Of a DNA stretch of 64,000 nt, positions 35,988 to 45,720 are shown one piece after another. Every line of letters begins with the position of its first letter. Positions within the stretch are counted from its first letter, which is position 1. The notes below the pieces were generated by a model that was not told the origin of the DNA, searched no databases, and saw only the letters and a program-made list of their open reading frames with translations. This DNA is from Leptospira ryugenii. Its GTDB lineage: Bacteria; Spirochaetota; Leptospiria; Leptospirales; Leptospiraceae. Both the position numbers and the translations under genes were made by a program. The stretch spans positions 124,001 to 188,000 of the forward strand of contig NZ_BFBB01000008.1 in the NCBI RefSeq assembly GCF_003114855.1. The letters run 5' to 3'.

Positions 35988-38523
35988 ACTTAATTTCCTT
36001 AAGCAAACGTTTTGAGGGGATAAAAAACAGCCTTCCGATGCCGGTTAAGTAAAGTAGCAGGCTCAAAACCACAACCGATACAAATGTAACTAACAAATCT
36101 GTCCAAGGAATCACAGATGTTAAGTTTAACACAATTCGATTGAGTATTTCATTTGCAAGCAACGAGTATGCGGATCCAATGAAAAATGATAAACTTGCAA
36201 TCAAAAATGATTCACGCAAAAAATATGTTAGCAAAAATTCATTGGAACTCCCAATCACCCGGAGTAGTGAAAACTCCTTCTTTCTCTCAAACTGGCTTGA
36301 ATATAAAGAAGTTAAGACCAACACAAAAGCGCTCATCAAAATCAACAATGTCATCAATCGAATCATTTGCGTTACTTTCTCTAGGATACCCAAGAAAGCT
36401 TGTATCGTCTTCTCTGTATCAATCACCGTAATATTTGGGTATTTGGAAACAATTGCTTTCTGCAACTGATATCGATCCTCTCCCGATTCAAGCAAAAGTG
36501 ATGTAATCAAAAATGAGGGGGCTCTTTCTAAGGTACCCCTAGAAAATAGTACGACAAAATTGGGCTTCATATCAGACCAATTGACTGATCTTAGGTTACT
36601 AATTTTACCTTGGACTTCAACTCCCTGTATATTGAAGGTCAAGCTGTCTCCGACATCCGCCTCCAAATATCCAGAAAATTCTCTCTCCACTGAAATCTCA
36701 TCTTTGGCTTCCGATCCCCACCAACTTCCTTTGGTAACTTTCTCTGTATCATAAAGCGCGTCTCGATATGACAAAAAGTATTCCCTAGTTCGAGCAGTGG
36801 CTCTCCAAGTGCGCTCCCTCGCATCCCGTACCATATTTTCCTTTTTAATGCCTTCTCCATTTACCTTTGTTAAACGAGCGCCAATCACTGGTGCTGTGAT
36901 TTGTTTTTGAATTGGAAATCTGTTTATGATCTCTTGGATCCCATCTTTTTGTTCTTTTCTTATATCCAAAAGAAAGATATTAGGACGGCGCTCTATTTCT
37001 CTTGCTCCACTTAATTCTAATAAACTTTCTTGTAAAATAAAGGAAAGACAGAGAATGAACAAAGCACTCCCAAGTCCGATCAGTGATAGCTGAAGGCTAC
37101 TTGATTTGCGTGTAAACTTTTTGAAAACGAGACTCCACTCTTTACTGATGAGATATTTTTCTGTGAATTGGTTCAGGAAAAATCCAATCACTTTCAATAG
37201 GACAAAAACCAAAACAGGCAAGGAAACTAACACAACAGCAAAGACCGATCCCTTTATAAAAGAGCTCGTTTCAATGCTTGCAATTAGGACAAAAAGTACG
37301 TAGATTCCAAAGATAGATAAGAATTGGATTCTCCGTTCAGACCGTGTATCCTCTCTGGAATCGACTTCTTTTAAAGCAGATAAGGGTTTTGTTCCACTCG
37401 CCTCTATTAGCAGAGGAACTGCAATCAATACGGGAATCAAAATACCCAAGACAATACTTTTAAAAAAAGATTGGAGCGAAATTTGGGGCTGAAGACTCAA
37501 CAAAAACTCAGATCCTGTGATAGAAGGAATCCAATCTTGGATTTGAAAACCCAATAAGATTCCAAAAGCTGTGGCAAGGCTAGTGATGACTAAAATCTCA
37601 CTCAAAACTAGAATTAAGATTACCTTTGGTTCAGCCCCTAAACACATCAAAATTGAAATCTCATTCTTTCTTTCGCGGATCCTTGTTCGTATCGAAGCAT
37701 AAACTGAAATAGCACCAAGAAAGAAACCTGCAAGTGCCAACAAAGACATGTAATCAAACGTATTTTTTAAAAACTGTTGGGATCCTGAGTTTACTTCTGT
37801 ATTGTGATAAATGGTGATATCATTTTTGATGAATGATTCAAAGTGTGTTTCTTTCCATTGATTTGAATCCACCTGCAATGGAAACTTTAAGTACGTTGTG
37901 TATCGTATCCTACTCCCTCTTTGGATTAAACCTGAAGACATTGCAGCAGAAGATCGTATGATAGAAGTAGGAGCAGCCCCCACAAAAGAGCCAACCGCTC
38001 CTGGCTCTTTTTTTATCCATGCTTTGATTTTCAGAGACAAAGATCCAAGCTGTACTTGTTCACCTATCTTGAGCTTTAAATTCTTACCTAACGTTTCATC
38101 CAACAATATCTCATTCTGACCAAGGCTTTGAAAGACATCTTTCGGTTCGGTTAACATTTCCCCATAAAAAGGGTAGTTCCCTTCCAAAGCTTTGATATAG
38201 GAAAGAGAACTTTCTCCTGTTGATTTTGAAAGTAACATAGAAAGAAATTGGATGGAATGACTTTGCTCCGAATTAACAGGTAGAGCATTTTGAATCATTT
38301 CTTTGGCATCTGTTGTAAATTCCTGAGCAGATTGTAAAGCAATATCGGCACCCATCAACTGCTTTGCTTCCTTTTGGATTGCGGATTGGATTGCCTCTCT
38401 ATATGAGGAAATGCCAATGACAGAACCGATACCTAAGGAAATCGAGAGCAATAAAAGTAGCGTGTATTCAGGTCGAAATAATAGCTCTCTGCGTAGATAG
38501 AATTGAATGAGTTTTCGATTCAT
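35986..38523 (-). CDS. FtsX/MacB-type ABC transporter permease
   Basis: An 845-residue permease with two FtsX domains and about ten transmembrane helices, in the YbbP-like layout: a first helix (about 17-37), a large periplasmic segment, a first helix block (about 255-390), another block around 405-490, a second periplasmic part, and a final three-helix block (from about 720). It works with the ATPase encoded just upstream, whose stop overlaps its start by 4 bp. Such pairs act on lipids, lipoproteins or lysophospholipid products rather than small molecules. The substrate is unknown. No third component (LolE or a periplasmic adaptor) is beside it. Confidence 0.9.
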   Translation of the reverse strand: MNRKLIQFYLRRELLFRPEYTLLLLLSISLGIGSVIGISSYREAIQSAIQKEAKQLMGADIALQSAQEFTTDAKEMIQNALPVNSEQSHSIQFLSMLLSKSTGESSLSYIKALEGNYPFYGEMLTEPKDVFQSLGQNEILLDETLGKNLKLKIGEQVQLGSLSLKIKAWIKKEPGAVGSFVGAAPTSIIRSSAAMSSGLIQRGSRIRYTTYLKFPLQVDSNQWKETHFESFIKNDITIYHNTEVNSGSQQFLKNTFDYMSLLALAGFFLGAISVYASIRTRIRERKNEISILMCLGAEPKVILILVLSEILVITSLATAFGILLGFQIQDWIPSITGSEFLLSLQPQISLQSFFKSIVLGILIPVLIAVPLLIEASGTKPLSALKEVDSREDTRSERRIQFLSIFGIYVLFVLIASIETSSFIKGSVFAVVLVSLPVLVFVLLKVIGFFLNQFTEKYLISKEWSLVFKKFTRKSSSLQLSLIGLGSALFILCLSFILQESLLELSGAREIERRPNIFLLDIRKEQKDGIQEIINRFPIQKQITAPVIGARLTKVNGEGIKKENMVRDARERTWRATARTREYFLSYRDALYDTEKVTKGSWWGSEAKDEISVEREFSGYLEADVGDSLTFNIQGVEVQGKISNLRSVNWSDMKPNFVVLFSRGTLERAPSFLITSLLLESGEDRYQLQKAIVSKYPNITVIDTEKTIQAFLGILEKVTQMIRLMTLLILMSAFVLVLTSLYSSQFERKKEFSLLRVIGSSNEFLLTYFLRESFLIASLSFFIGSAYSLLANEILNRIVLNLTSVIPWTDLLVTFVSVVVLSLLLYLTGIGRLFFIPSKRLLKEIK

Positions 38524-39242
38524 CTTCGTTTCTTCTTTGCAATCATGGCTTTTTTATTAGGTTTTTTTGGTTTAGGAAGGAATAATTCTCCGTCTTTCAT
38601 TTCCAATATTCGGTCAGCCAATTTAGCCACGGCAGGATCGTGAGTAACAATCACCAAAGTGGTATTCTCTGCTTTGTTTCTATGAAGCAATAAATCCAAA
38701 ACCGCAGCACTATTCTTCGAATCTAAGTTTGCCGTTGGTTCATCTGCAAAGATAATCTTTGGCTGGTTGATAAATGCGCGCGCAATAGCCACCCTTTGCT
38801 CTTCACCACCTGATAGCTGTTTTGGGAAATGATTTGCTCGGTGGTCCATTGATACAGTTTTTAGAAGTGATTTCGCTCTTTCATGTATTTCTCTTTCTTC
38901 TATATTACGATTTAAGTACAAAGGAATTCCAACATTTTCAATCGCATTCAGTCCTGGAAGCAATTGAAAGTTTTGAAAGATGAAACCAATTTTTTCGGAT
39001 CGCAGTTTTGCTAGGTCTTTTTCTGATTTCTTTGTCAAATCTATGCCATCGAAATGAATGTTTCCTGTATCAGGTTGGTCTAAACCAGCTGCCATACCGA
39101 GCAAAGTCGATTTTCCTGAACCAGATGGTCCAATGATTGCCACAAATTCTCCACTCTCTACACGAAAAGAAACATTTTTTAGCACATGAATCGATTCCGG
39201 TGTTGATGGAAATGATTTTGAGACTTTTGAAAATTCTAACAT
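38520..39242 (-). CDS. LolD/MacB-type ABC transporter ATP-binding protein
   Basis: A 240-residue ATPase with GPSGSGKSTLLGMAAGLD (Walker A), the QLSGGEEQRVAIARAF signature and IIFADEPTANLDSKNS (Walker B) followed by the VTHDPAVAKLADRIL switch. FQNFQLLPGLNAIENVGIPL is the Q-loop region of the LolD/YbbA/MacB class. The C-terminal tail is basic (KPKKPNKKAMIAKKKRR). It energises the FtsX-type permease encoded downstream and is the first gene of that pair. Confidence 0.95.
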   Translation of the reverse strand: MLEFSKVSKSFPSTPESIHVLKNVSFRVESGEFVAIIGPSGSGKSTLLGMAAGLDQPDTGNIHFDGIDLTKKSEKDLAKLRSEKIGFIFQNFQLLPGLNAIENVGIPLYLNRNIEEREIHERAKSLLKTVSMDHRANHFPKQLSGGEEQRVAIARAFINQPKIIFADEPTANLDSKNSAAVLDLLLHRNKAENTTLVIVTHDPAVAKLADRILEMKDGELFLPKPKKPNKKAMIAKKKRR

Positions 39243-39590
39243 TAGGCTAATCCCCCAGTAAATTTAACCGCATAACATAAATTTTGTGACAAGTTATGGG
39301 CATTTAAAACGCATTTTTTCACATAACAAGCGATAATTGACAATTGTTTCACTTTTTTTCTTTTTTCTCTTTTTGTTTTTTTGTTCCAAGACTATGTTTA
39401 CTTCAAAAAAAAATTTTAAAAAAAAATCGGATAGTTTTTTGTCCTGTCTCTCTAATTTTTTTTGACCCCAGACTGGGGTTTTAATATACAGTAACTTCAT
39501 CGTAGTGCTCCTGTGATCCAGTCGTAATGGATCTTTCAAAGTTATGCACAGCACTGTCGATAAGCCCTGTATAAATTAGGACATTTTAGA
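39243..39590. other. 348-bp gene-free, AT-rich divergent regulatory stretch
   Basis: This stretch separates the leftward ABC pair from the rightward zinc-ribbon/leuS genes. It holds long T and A runs (39347-39430), a TTGACA at 39337 with no good -10 partner, a well-formed rightward promoter at 39462-39490, and a lone TTATGCACA (39542) similar to a DnaA box. A leftward frame of 86 codons covers most of it but is low complexity and not believed. No RNA gene is evident. Confidence 0.7.
39462..39490 (+). promoter_or_regulatory. Sigma-70 promoter with a palindromic spacer
   Basis: TTGACC (39462-39467) and TATACA (39485-39490) are separated by exactly 17 bases. An inverted repeat, ACCCCA-GAC-TGGGGT (39465-39479), overlaps the -35 end and fills much of the spacer, so a dimeric repressor or activator could act there. 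The next genes on this strand are the zinc-ribbon peptide (39591) and leuS. Confidence 0.62.
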
Positions 39591-39770
39591 ATGCTTGAAT
39601 GCGAAACTGAGACTGATATGACAACGGAACACCCATTGAATTCACAAGAAATCAAAGCGTGTCGGGTTTGTGGCACTTTTACCATCCTTTACCAAAATGA
39701 GACTTGCAAAACTTGTCTTGCCCAGAGCTTCAAAAAGCTTGTAAAAATCATTGATTCTGTGAGAAAGTAA
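39591..39770 (+). CDS. Small zinc-ribbon protein
   Basis: A 59-residue protein with two CxxC pairs, CRVC and CKTC, 14 residues apart, which is a rubredoxin-like zinc knuckle, followed by a basic helix (SFKKLVKIIDSVRK). AGGA lies nine bases before the ATG; a second ATG at 39618 is possible. It ends 28 bp before leuS and probably shares its promoter. A role in nucleic-acid or protein binding would fit, but I recognise no named family. Confidence 0.72.
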   Translation: MLECETETDMTTEHPLNSQEIKACRVCGTFTILYQNETCKTCLAQSFKKLVKIIDSVRK

Positions 39771-39798
39771 AAGGAGAACCGTTTAAATCCGTTAGTCG

Positions 39799-42399
39799 AT
39801 GAGTTACCCCTTTCAAAACATTGAGTCAAAATGGCAAACCTACTGGGAAACTCAGCATACATTCCGAACCGATCCTTCTTCCAAGCTCCCTAAATTCTAT
39901 TGCTTAGACATGTTTCCCTACCCGAGTGGAGCAGGTCTCCATGTAGGCCACCCAGAAGGATACACCGCTACCGATATTATCTCCCGATTCAAACGTATGG
40001 AAGGATTCGAAGTCCTTCACCCAATGGGTTGGGATGCCTTTGGGCTCCCAGCCGAACGGTACGCGATGACAACGGGCATACACCCAAAGATCACGACAAA
40101 AAACAACATAGACAATTTCCGAAAGCAGATCAAAATGCTTGGACTCTCCTACGATTGGGAAAGAGAAATCTCAACCACGCACCCTGATTACTACCGTTGG
40201 ACCCAATGGATTTTTCTACAGATCTATAATGCTTACTTTGACCGTGAGAGCAAAAAGGCAGAACCTATCTCAAAACTCATCGAACGCTTTGAAAGCAAAG
40301 GTTCTACAGGCTTTGAAGGGATAGAATTGCCAAAATCTCTTGGTTTTTCCGCATCAGAATGGAAAACCAAAGACCGAAAGGCCAAAGAAGACATCCTTGC
40401 CCACTTCCGCTTGGTCTACCAAGCCAATATACCAGTCAATTGGTGCGAGGCTCTAGGAACCGTTCTTGCCAATGAGGAAGTCGAGGAGTGGGTCTCCAAA
40501 GGCTACACTGTCGAAAGGCGCCCGATGCGCCAATACATGATGAGAATCACCGCCTATGCGGAGAGGTTGTTGGAAGACCTAAAACTATGCGAATGGCCAG
40601 TCTCAACCCTCGAAATGCAAAGAAATTGGATCGGAAAATCCGAAGGCCTAGAACTCGAGTTTCCCGTTTCGGAACAGTCTGCCAAAATCATTGTCTACAC
40701 AACTCGGCCCGACACTCTCTTTGGTGCGACCTATCTTGTCCTTTCCCCTGAACATCCCATTGTTCCACAAATCACAAAACCAGAAGCAAAGTCTGAAATC
40801 GAAGCTTACCAAAAAGAATGCTCCTTAAAAAGTGAATTGGAAAGGACAGAGCTAAATAAAGAAAAAACAGGAGTATTCACTGGCTCCTTTGCGGACCATC
40901 CTCTCCTTCCAGGCAAAAAAATCCCAATCTATATCTCTGATTACGTTTTGTACGGTTATGGAACAGGAGCCATCATGGCAGTGCCCGCACATGACCAGAG
41001 AGATTACGATTTTGCAAAAAAGTATGCGCTTCCCATCCTTTCTGTCATTGATGGGAAAGGGGAAGAGGGAAAAGCCTTTGACTCTAAGGATTCTGTCTGT
41101 ATCAATTCATCTTCCTCCGTATTAGATATCAACGGATTCCATTACAAAGAGGCTTTTGCAAAGGTTGCTGATTGGGCAGAAGGCATTGGCATCGGAAAGA
41201 AAAAGACTCAGTTCAAACTCCGGGATTGGTTGTTTGCTAGGCAAAGGTACTGGGGAGAGCCAATCCCAATTGTACATTTCGAGGATGGTACACCCAAAGC
41301 ACTTTCTGAATCAGAACTACCACTTCTACTTCCAGATGTAAAAGACTTTAAGCCCTCTGGCACAGGTGAGTCCCCTTTGGCCAATGCCACTGATTGGCTG
41401 GTTTACAAGGATCCTGAGACGGGAGAATTGGCACGCCGAGAGACAAATACCATGCCGCAATGGGCTGGCTCTTGTTGGTATTACCTTCGTTATATTGATC
41501 CAAGAAATACAAATCGTTTGGTTGATCCAGATTTGGAAAAGGCTTGGATGCCTGTGCAGATTTATATCGGCGGTGCAGAGCATGCCGTATTACATTTGTT
41601 ATACTCCAGATTTTGGCACAAAATTCTTTTTGATTTGGGCCATGTTTCCAGCCCAGAGCCATTCCAGAAGTTAGTGCACCAGGGCCTTATCCTAGGTGAA
41701 GACAAATCAAAGATGTCTAAGTCACGAGGCAATGTTGTCAACCCTGACGATGTTGTGGGTGAATACGGTGCCGATACACTCAGACTATTTGAGATGTTTA
41801 TGGGGCCCTTTGAAATGACAAAACCCTGGAGTAAAAACGGCGTCGAAGGAGTTTTTCGCTTTCTCAACAGAGTATGGAGGTTGTACCACTCTGGTCCTGA
41901 GGAATCCTTCTATGTGGAAGAAAAACCGGCCGGGGAAGCAGAACTCAAAATTCTACACAAGACGATTAAAAAAGTCAAGGAAGACATTGAGAACTATTCT
42001 TTTAATACTGCTGTCTCTCAGATGATGATCTTTGTAAACGAAATGACAGCAGTGAAGTCAAGACCCAAGTCTATCTTGGAACCTTTTGTACTTGTGATTG
42101 CTCCTTTCGCTCCACATTTAGCCGAGGAGCTTTGGGAAAAATTAGGCCACAAGGAAACCTTGGCCTTCACTCCATTTCCAAAATGGGAAAGCCAATATGT
42201 CATTGATGCAGAGATTACCATTGTTGTCCAAGTGAATGGAAAGATGCGAGGTGAATTCATAGCCTCAAAAGATATAGAATCCAAAGATGCGATCCAAAAA
42301 GCGAAAGAAGTGGAAAAGGTGATCCCTTTCCTACAAGGAAAGGAAATCAAAAAAGAAATCTATGTGCCAGGAAAACTGGTGAACTTAGTTGTAGCCTAA
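39799..42399 (+). CDS. leuS: Leucyl-tRNA synthetase
   Basis: An 866-residue bacterial LeuRS, of normal length. It shows the HIGH-type motif HVGHPEGYTATDI, the editing domain (about 220-420, with VYTTRPDTLFGATYLVL and the AVPAHDQRDYDFA motif), the leucine-specific insertion, the catalytic KMSKSRGNVV and the C-terminal anticodon and zinc-free tail. It charges tRNA-Leu and edits mischarged norvaline and isoleucine. It follows the zinc-ribbon gene, with AAAGGAG some 20 bp before the ATG, and meets a leftward gene 6 bp after its stop. Confidence 0.97.
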   Translation: MSYPFQNIESKWQTYWETQHTFRTDPSSKLPKFYCLDMFPYPSGAGLHVGHPEGYTATDIISRFKRMEGFEVLHPMGWDAFGLPAERYAMTTGIHPKITTKNNIDNFRKQIKMLGLSYDWEREISTTHPDYYRWTQWIFLQIYNAYFDRESKKAEPISKLIERFESKGSTGFEGIELPKSLGFSASEWKTKDRKAKEDILAHFRLVYQANIPVNWCEALGTVLANEEVEEWVSKGYTVERRPMRQYMMRITAYAERLLEDLKLCEWPVSTLEMQRNWIGKSEGLELEFPVSEQSAKIIVYTTRPDTLFGATYLVLSPEHPIVPQITKPEAKSEIEAYQKECSLKSELERTELNKEKTGVFTGSFADHPLLPGKKIPIYISDYVLYGYGTGAIMAVPAHDQRDYDFAKKYALPILSVIDGKGEEGKAFDSKDSVCINSSSSVLDINGFHYKEAFAKVADWAEGIGIGKKKTQFKLRDWLFARQRYWGEPIPIVHFEDGTPKALSESELPLLLPDVKDFKPSGTGESPLANATDWLVYKDPETGELARRETNTMPQWAGSCWYYLRYIDPRNTNRLVDPDLEKAWMPVQIYIGGAEHAVLHLLYSRFWHKILFDLGHVSSPEPFQKLVHQGLILGEDKSKMSKSRGNVVNPDDVVGEYGADTLRLFEMFMGPFEMTKPWSKNGVEGVFRFLNRVWRLYHSGPEESFYVEEKPAGEAELKILHKTIKKVKEDIENYSFNTAVSQMMIFVNEMTAVKSRPKSILEPFVLVIAPFAPHLAEELWEKLGHKETLAFTPFPKWESQYVIDAEITIVVQVNGKMRGEFIASKDIESKDAIQKAKEVEKVIPFLQGKEIKKEIYVPGKLVNLVVA

Positions 42400-42405
42400 A
42401 CCATT

Positions 42406-43542
42406 TTAAAAAGCGGTTAAGATAAAAACCAAAAAAGCGATCAAAATCAAAGCCACAAATACACCGATCAAAGAGTACAGATTGCCCGTTTTTTGAGGTT
42501 CTGCAGGCTTCTTTTTAGGTAAGGCCACCTGACCACTCTTATCTTGGTTTGATCCGACGGAAGCGATCGCTTTCGGGGTGGCGACCTTAACTGGGCTCTC
42601 CTCAATGGAGTGCAATAAAATCTGGTTTGGGCCCTCTGCAAAGATATGGTATTCATTCTTTGCGGACGCAATGCCCTTAAATTTACCAACTATCGGTTCT
42701 TTAGAGACCTTTCCTTCTTTATCAAGTGCACCTAGTGCTGTTGCATTGGGAAGAGCATCTGGATGGTCTGGAGGGATCCGAAATAAAATTTCTTGTCCCA
42801 CAAGTAAATTGTCAAAGTCCACACCACTAATGGGAGAAATCACGGTATTCACTGGGATTTCTCTTTGGGCATTTTGCCGAAACAATTGGATCTGTCTCTC
42901 GAGGCTACTCATCTCCGTTGGGGCTTTTGGAGCGGAGGAAAGTTCTGGTGCCGGTGCGACTTCCTCTTGTGGCTTTTCGATCGGACTAATAGAACCCTTC
43001 ATAGGATTATCAAAACGAAATTTCGCACTGGAAAGTTTATCAATCTCCGCCTGCAACTTAGCTTTGCCTGCCTTCATCCCGTTCAGTACCAAAGGTTCAA
43101 TTTGGTCGGAAAGACGAGATGGGTCTTTCTTTTCCCAGAGAGGCAAAAACTCTTCTAACTTCTCCTTTGTGAAAAAGCGGTATACAATTCGTCCTACTGA
43201 TTCTGAGATTTGGGCATCGTAACCATCCGATGATTTACCTATATCCGCTAAATCTGTGGAGATCTGGAAAAAGTCGGCAAAAGGACGTATCCTACGAAAG
43301 ATTGTAGAAGAGCCAAAAACAGAATACACTTCTAAGATATGTTTACGAATGGAAGATGCCAGAATCAAAATGATACCTGTTTTATTATCCAAATCCATTT
43401 TGATTTTTACAAGGTAGGCATCTGTGATCTTTCCTTGTAATACTTCTTTTGCCTGTTCATCTGTAAACACGGCTTCCATCGTCAAACCAAGAAGCTCAGC
43501 CTGACGTTTTAAAAGATCGGATTTGGAATGCAATTCTGACAT
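42406..43542 (-). CDS. Tail-anchored protein of unknown function
   Basis: A 378-residue protein with a soluble N-terminal part and one C-terminal transmembrane helix (about 356-376), so it is probably anchored in the inner membrane with the bulk in the cytosol. The N-terminal 160 residues form a helical/strand domain (KITDAYLVKIKMDLDNKTGIILILASS). A Pro/Glu/Ala linker follows, then a small beta-rich region (about 225-310). I recognise no family. It starts at the last base of the HATPase gene, so the two are likely a unit; the anchor could place the kinase-like ATPase at the membrane. Confidence 0.72.
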   Translation of the reverse strand: MSELHSKSDLLKRQAELLGLTMEAVFTDEQAKEVLQGKITDAYLVKIKMDLDNKTGIILILASSIRKHILEVYSVFGSSTIFRRIRPFADFFQISTDLADIGKSSDGYDAQISESVGRIVYRFFTKEKLEEFLPLWEKKDPSRLSDQIEPLVLNGMKAGKAKLQAEIDKLSSAKFRFDNPMKGSISPIEKPQEEVAPAPELSSAPKAPTEMSSLERQIQLFRQNAQREIPVNTVISPISGVDFDNLLVGQEILFRIPPDHPDALPNATALGALDKEGKVSKEPIVGKFKGIASAKNEYHIFAEGPNQILLHSIEESPVKVATPKAIASVGSNQDKSGQVALPKKKPAEPQKTGNLYSLIGVFVALILIAFLVFILTAF

Positions 43543-44246
43543 TAATCTAAAAGTAATTGTTCGGGATTGGTTTTGGCAAGCGAAATCGACTCCAAAGGAA
43601 CTTCTACCTTTGCTACAGTTTCTTTGGAACGATCAGAAGAAAAGATAGAAAATAATCGTCGGTCAAAACCTGACTGTGACAACAAGATTTCTACCATCGT
43701 AATGCCCATGCCAGCACCTTCCGTATTATCCCCATGTTCCATAAAGAATTCGAAAAGATTGTCATATTTTTTGGCGTGCAAAAATTTTTCTTTGATTCTC
43801 TCGGCTTCGATTGGGATTAACGGAAAATTATTGCGGATCTCCAGAGTGAGCTGCTCCGGCTGGTAGATACAACGAATCTTTACATAGTGTCCAGCTTCCT
43901 TCATCTTTTCTTTATAGGAAGGAAACTTTCTCTCATTTAGATTGCTTTTGAAGTGGATCATACCTGCTTCATAATCTTGTGCATTGTTAATGTTTAAGTT
44001 AAGTTCATCAAAAATGATTCGTTTGATAGCAGCCTTTGTGGAATTGACGATCAATTCCTTTGCAGCGGTGTACATGAGTTCCATGAGATCTTCACGGTTT
44101 ACTTTTTTTAGAATAGATGAGAGTATGTATTTGAGTTTGGTTTCGCCCAAATCACCTAACACATAAGTGATCATGGAAATTTTTTTGTTCTGTGCGATGG
44201 CTCTGTCCACAGCATTTAGAAATCGAGGCGAAAGTTGTATTTCCAT
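43542..44246 (-). CDS. Histidine-kinase-type ATPase domain protein without a dimerisation/His domain
   Basis: A 234-residue protein with a GHKL ATPase fold. The N box is AKELIVNSTKAA (Glu64, Asn68), and the G2 box is EGAGMGITMVEILL (about 185-199). The G1 box is abnormal: IRNNFPLIP replaces the usual DxGxG. There is no HisKA helix, receiver or sensor, so it is not an ordinary sensor kinase. An anti-sigma-type or regulatory ATP-binding role is possible. It abuts the tail-anchored protein gene with shared end and start bases. Confidence 0.82.
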   Translation of the reverse strand: MEIQLSPRFLNAVDRAIAQNKKISMITYVLGDLGETKLKYILSSILKKVNREDLMELMYTAAKELIVNSTKAAIKRIIFDELNLNINNAQDYEAGMIHFKSNLNERKFPSYKEKMKEAGHYVKIRCIYQPEQLTLEIRNNFPLIPIEAERIKEKFLHAKKYDNLFEFFMEHGDNTEGAGMGITMVEILLSQSGFDRRLFSIFSSDRSKETVAKVEVPLESISLAKTNPEQLLLD

Positions 44247-44315
44247 TGAATCTTCTGCTACAGACTATAAAAAATTGACAGGAACACATTCTCCTGTCGA
44301 GCGATTTCTTTGTTC

Positions 44316-45650
44316 TTACGATTTCAAAATGGAAAGGACCGAATCGATGTCCGCCTTGCAGGGAATGATTCGATTGGCAAGTTCCGTATTTGTCCCCATA
44401 ATTTTTCCCTCATGGTAGTTTACCTTAAACTCTGTAAATTTGAGGCCATTGGCGGTAGAAATCACCACGACTTTTTGGCCTTTCCCGATGGTCCCTTGTT
44501 CTTTGCACTTTAGCATTGCAGCAAGCGCTACCCCAGTGTGAGGGTCATTGTACAAGCCATACCTATCCCCTTTCGCGGCCGCATCGGAAAGCTCTTCTTC
44601 CGTTGCGATTTCTACGACTCCGTCAAACTTCTTCAAGACCCGGATCGCCTTTTTGACCGAGACGGGATCACCGATTTGGATCGCCGAGGCTAAGGTTTTT
44701 TTGGCAACCACGGGATTAAATTCCGAAAAACCTGTCTTATACGAGCTATACAATGGGCTGGCATTTGCAGCTTGCGCCAGTAGAATACGAGGTAGGCGAT
44801 CAATGAGGCCTAGGTCCTTCATCATCTCGAAGCCCATTCCGAGAGCTGAAACATTACCAAGGTTACCTCCTGGGATTACGATCCAATCTGGTACCTCCCA
44901 TCCCAACTGTTGTGTGATTTCTACTGAGATTGTCTTTTGGCCTTCTATGCGGAGAGAATTCATTGAGTTGGCAAGGTAGATGGATTTTTCCTTGGTGACT
45001 TCTTTGACGATTTGCATACAGCCGTCAAAGTCTGTCTCCAAAGCAAGGACTTTGGCACCATTGGCAACTGGCTGGATGAGCTGCGCCGTTGAAACCTTGT
45101 TTGCTGGCAGGAAGATAAGCGCTGGAATGCCCGCTTTTGCCGCGTAAGATGCTAGGGCTGCCGAGGTGTCTCCTGTTGAAGCGCAAGCGACGGCCCGAAT
45201 GGGAACTCCTTTCGCAATCATTTGTTTGACCTGGCTTACCAATACAGTCATTCCCAAATCTTTGAAAGAGCCTGTGTGCGAAATTCCACATTGCTTCACA
45301 TACAAGCCACCTAAACCCAAATCCCTCGCCCAACGATCTGCCGAATATAAATGTGTGCCCCCTTCTCCAGAGGTTACAATGTTTTCGTCTTCTATTTCAG
45401 GGAGAACCCATTCCCTTTTCCCCCAAACGCCAGATGAATATGGGAATTTTTGGGAGCGAAATCTTGCTTCAAAGAGATCTTTCCAGTACTGGGGCGAATA
45501 TTTTTTTAATCTCTCCAAATCGTGTTCGACAGTTAATAATTCCCCATCATTCTCACATGTATAAATAACTTCGTTCAATGAATAGGTTTTGCCACAACTC
45601 TGGTCTGTGCAGCGAAAGTATGCTTCAAATTCACTTTTTGCTTGGGACAT
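44316..45650 (-). CDS. thrC: Threonine synthase
   Basis: A 444-residue PLP enzyme of the fold-type II class. The cofactor lysine is in [11 protein letters not shown] (about residue 130), and the phosphate-binding glycine loop is [14 protein letters not shown]. It converts O-phosphohomoserine to threonine. An N-terminal extension of about 45 residues carries CTDQSC and a later CENDGE, which resembles a degenerate zinc-ribbon. It is separated by about 70 bp from the HATPase gene and diverges from lepB. Confidence 0.93.
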   Translation of the reverse strand: MSQAKSEFEAYFRCTDQSCGKTYSLNEVIYTCENDGELLTVEHDLERLKKYSPQYWKDLFEARFRSQKFPYSSGVWGKREWVLPEIEDENIVTSGEGGTHLYSADRWARDLGLGGLYVKQCGISHTGSFKDLGMTVLVSQVKQMIAKGVPIRAVACASTGDTSAALASYAAKAGIPALIFLPANKVSTAQLIQPVANGAKVLALETDFDGCMQIVKEVTKEKSIYLANSMNSLRIEGQKTISVEITQQLGWEVPDWIVIPGGNLGNVSALGMGFEMMKDLGLIDRLPRILLAQAANASPLYSSYKTGFSEFNPVVAKKTLASAIQIGDPVSVKKAIRVLKKFDGVVEIATEEELSDAAAKGDRYGLYNDPHTGVALAAMLKCKEQGTIGKGQKVVVISTANGLKFTEFKVNYHEGKIMGTNTELANRIIPCKADIDSVLSILKS

Positions 45651-45720
45651 AGGAACTCACTTGGCTTCTTGTTTAGAGTGACTTACAAATCCATATTGGA
45701 GAAGTTGTTTAAAATCTCGA

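Noticed and set aside
39542..39550. Single TTATGCACA, close to a DnaA box
   Set aside because: One box with a mismatch is expected by chance; no cluster surrounds it.
39294..39554. 86-codon leftward frame in the AT-rich stretch before leuS
   Set aside because: It is low complexity (Lys/Phe runs from poly-A/T), has no recognisable domain and crosses a good promoter on the other strand.
42578..43222. 214-codon rightward frame
   Set aside because: It lies wholly antisense to the tail-anchored protein gene and has random-looking sequence; it is a by-product of codon bias.
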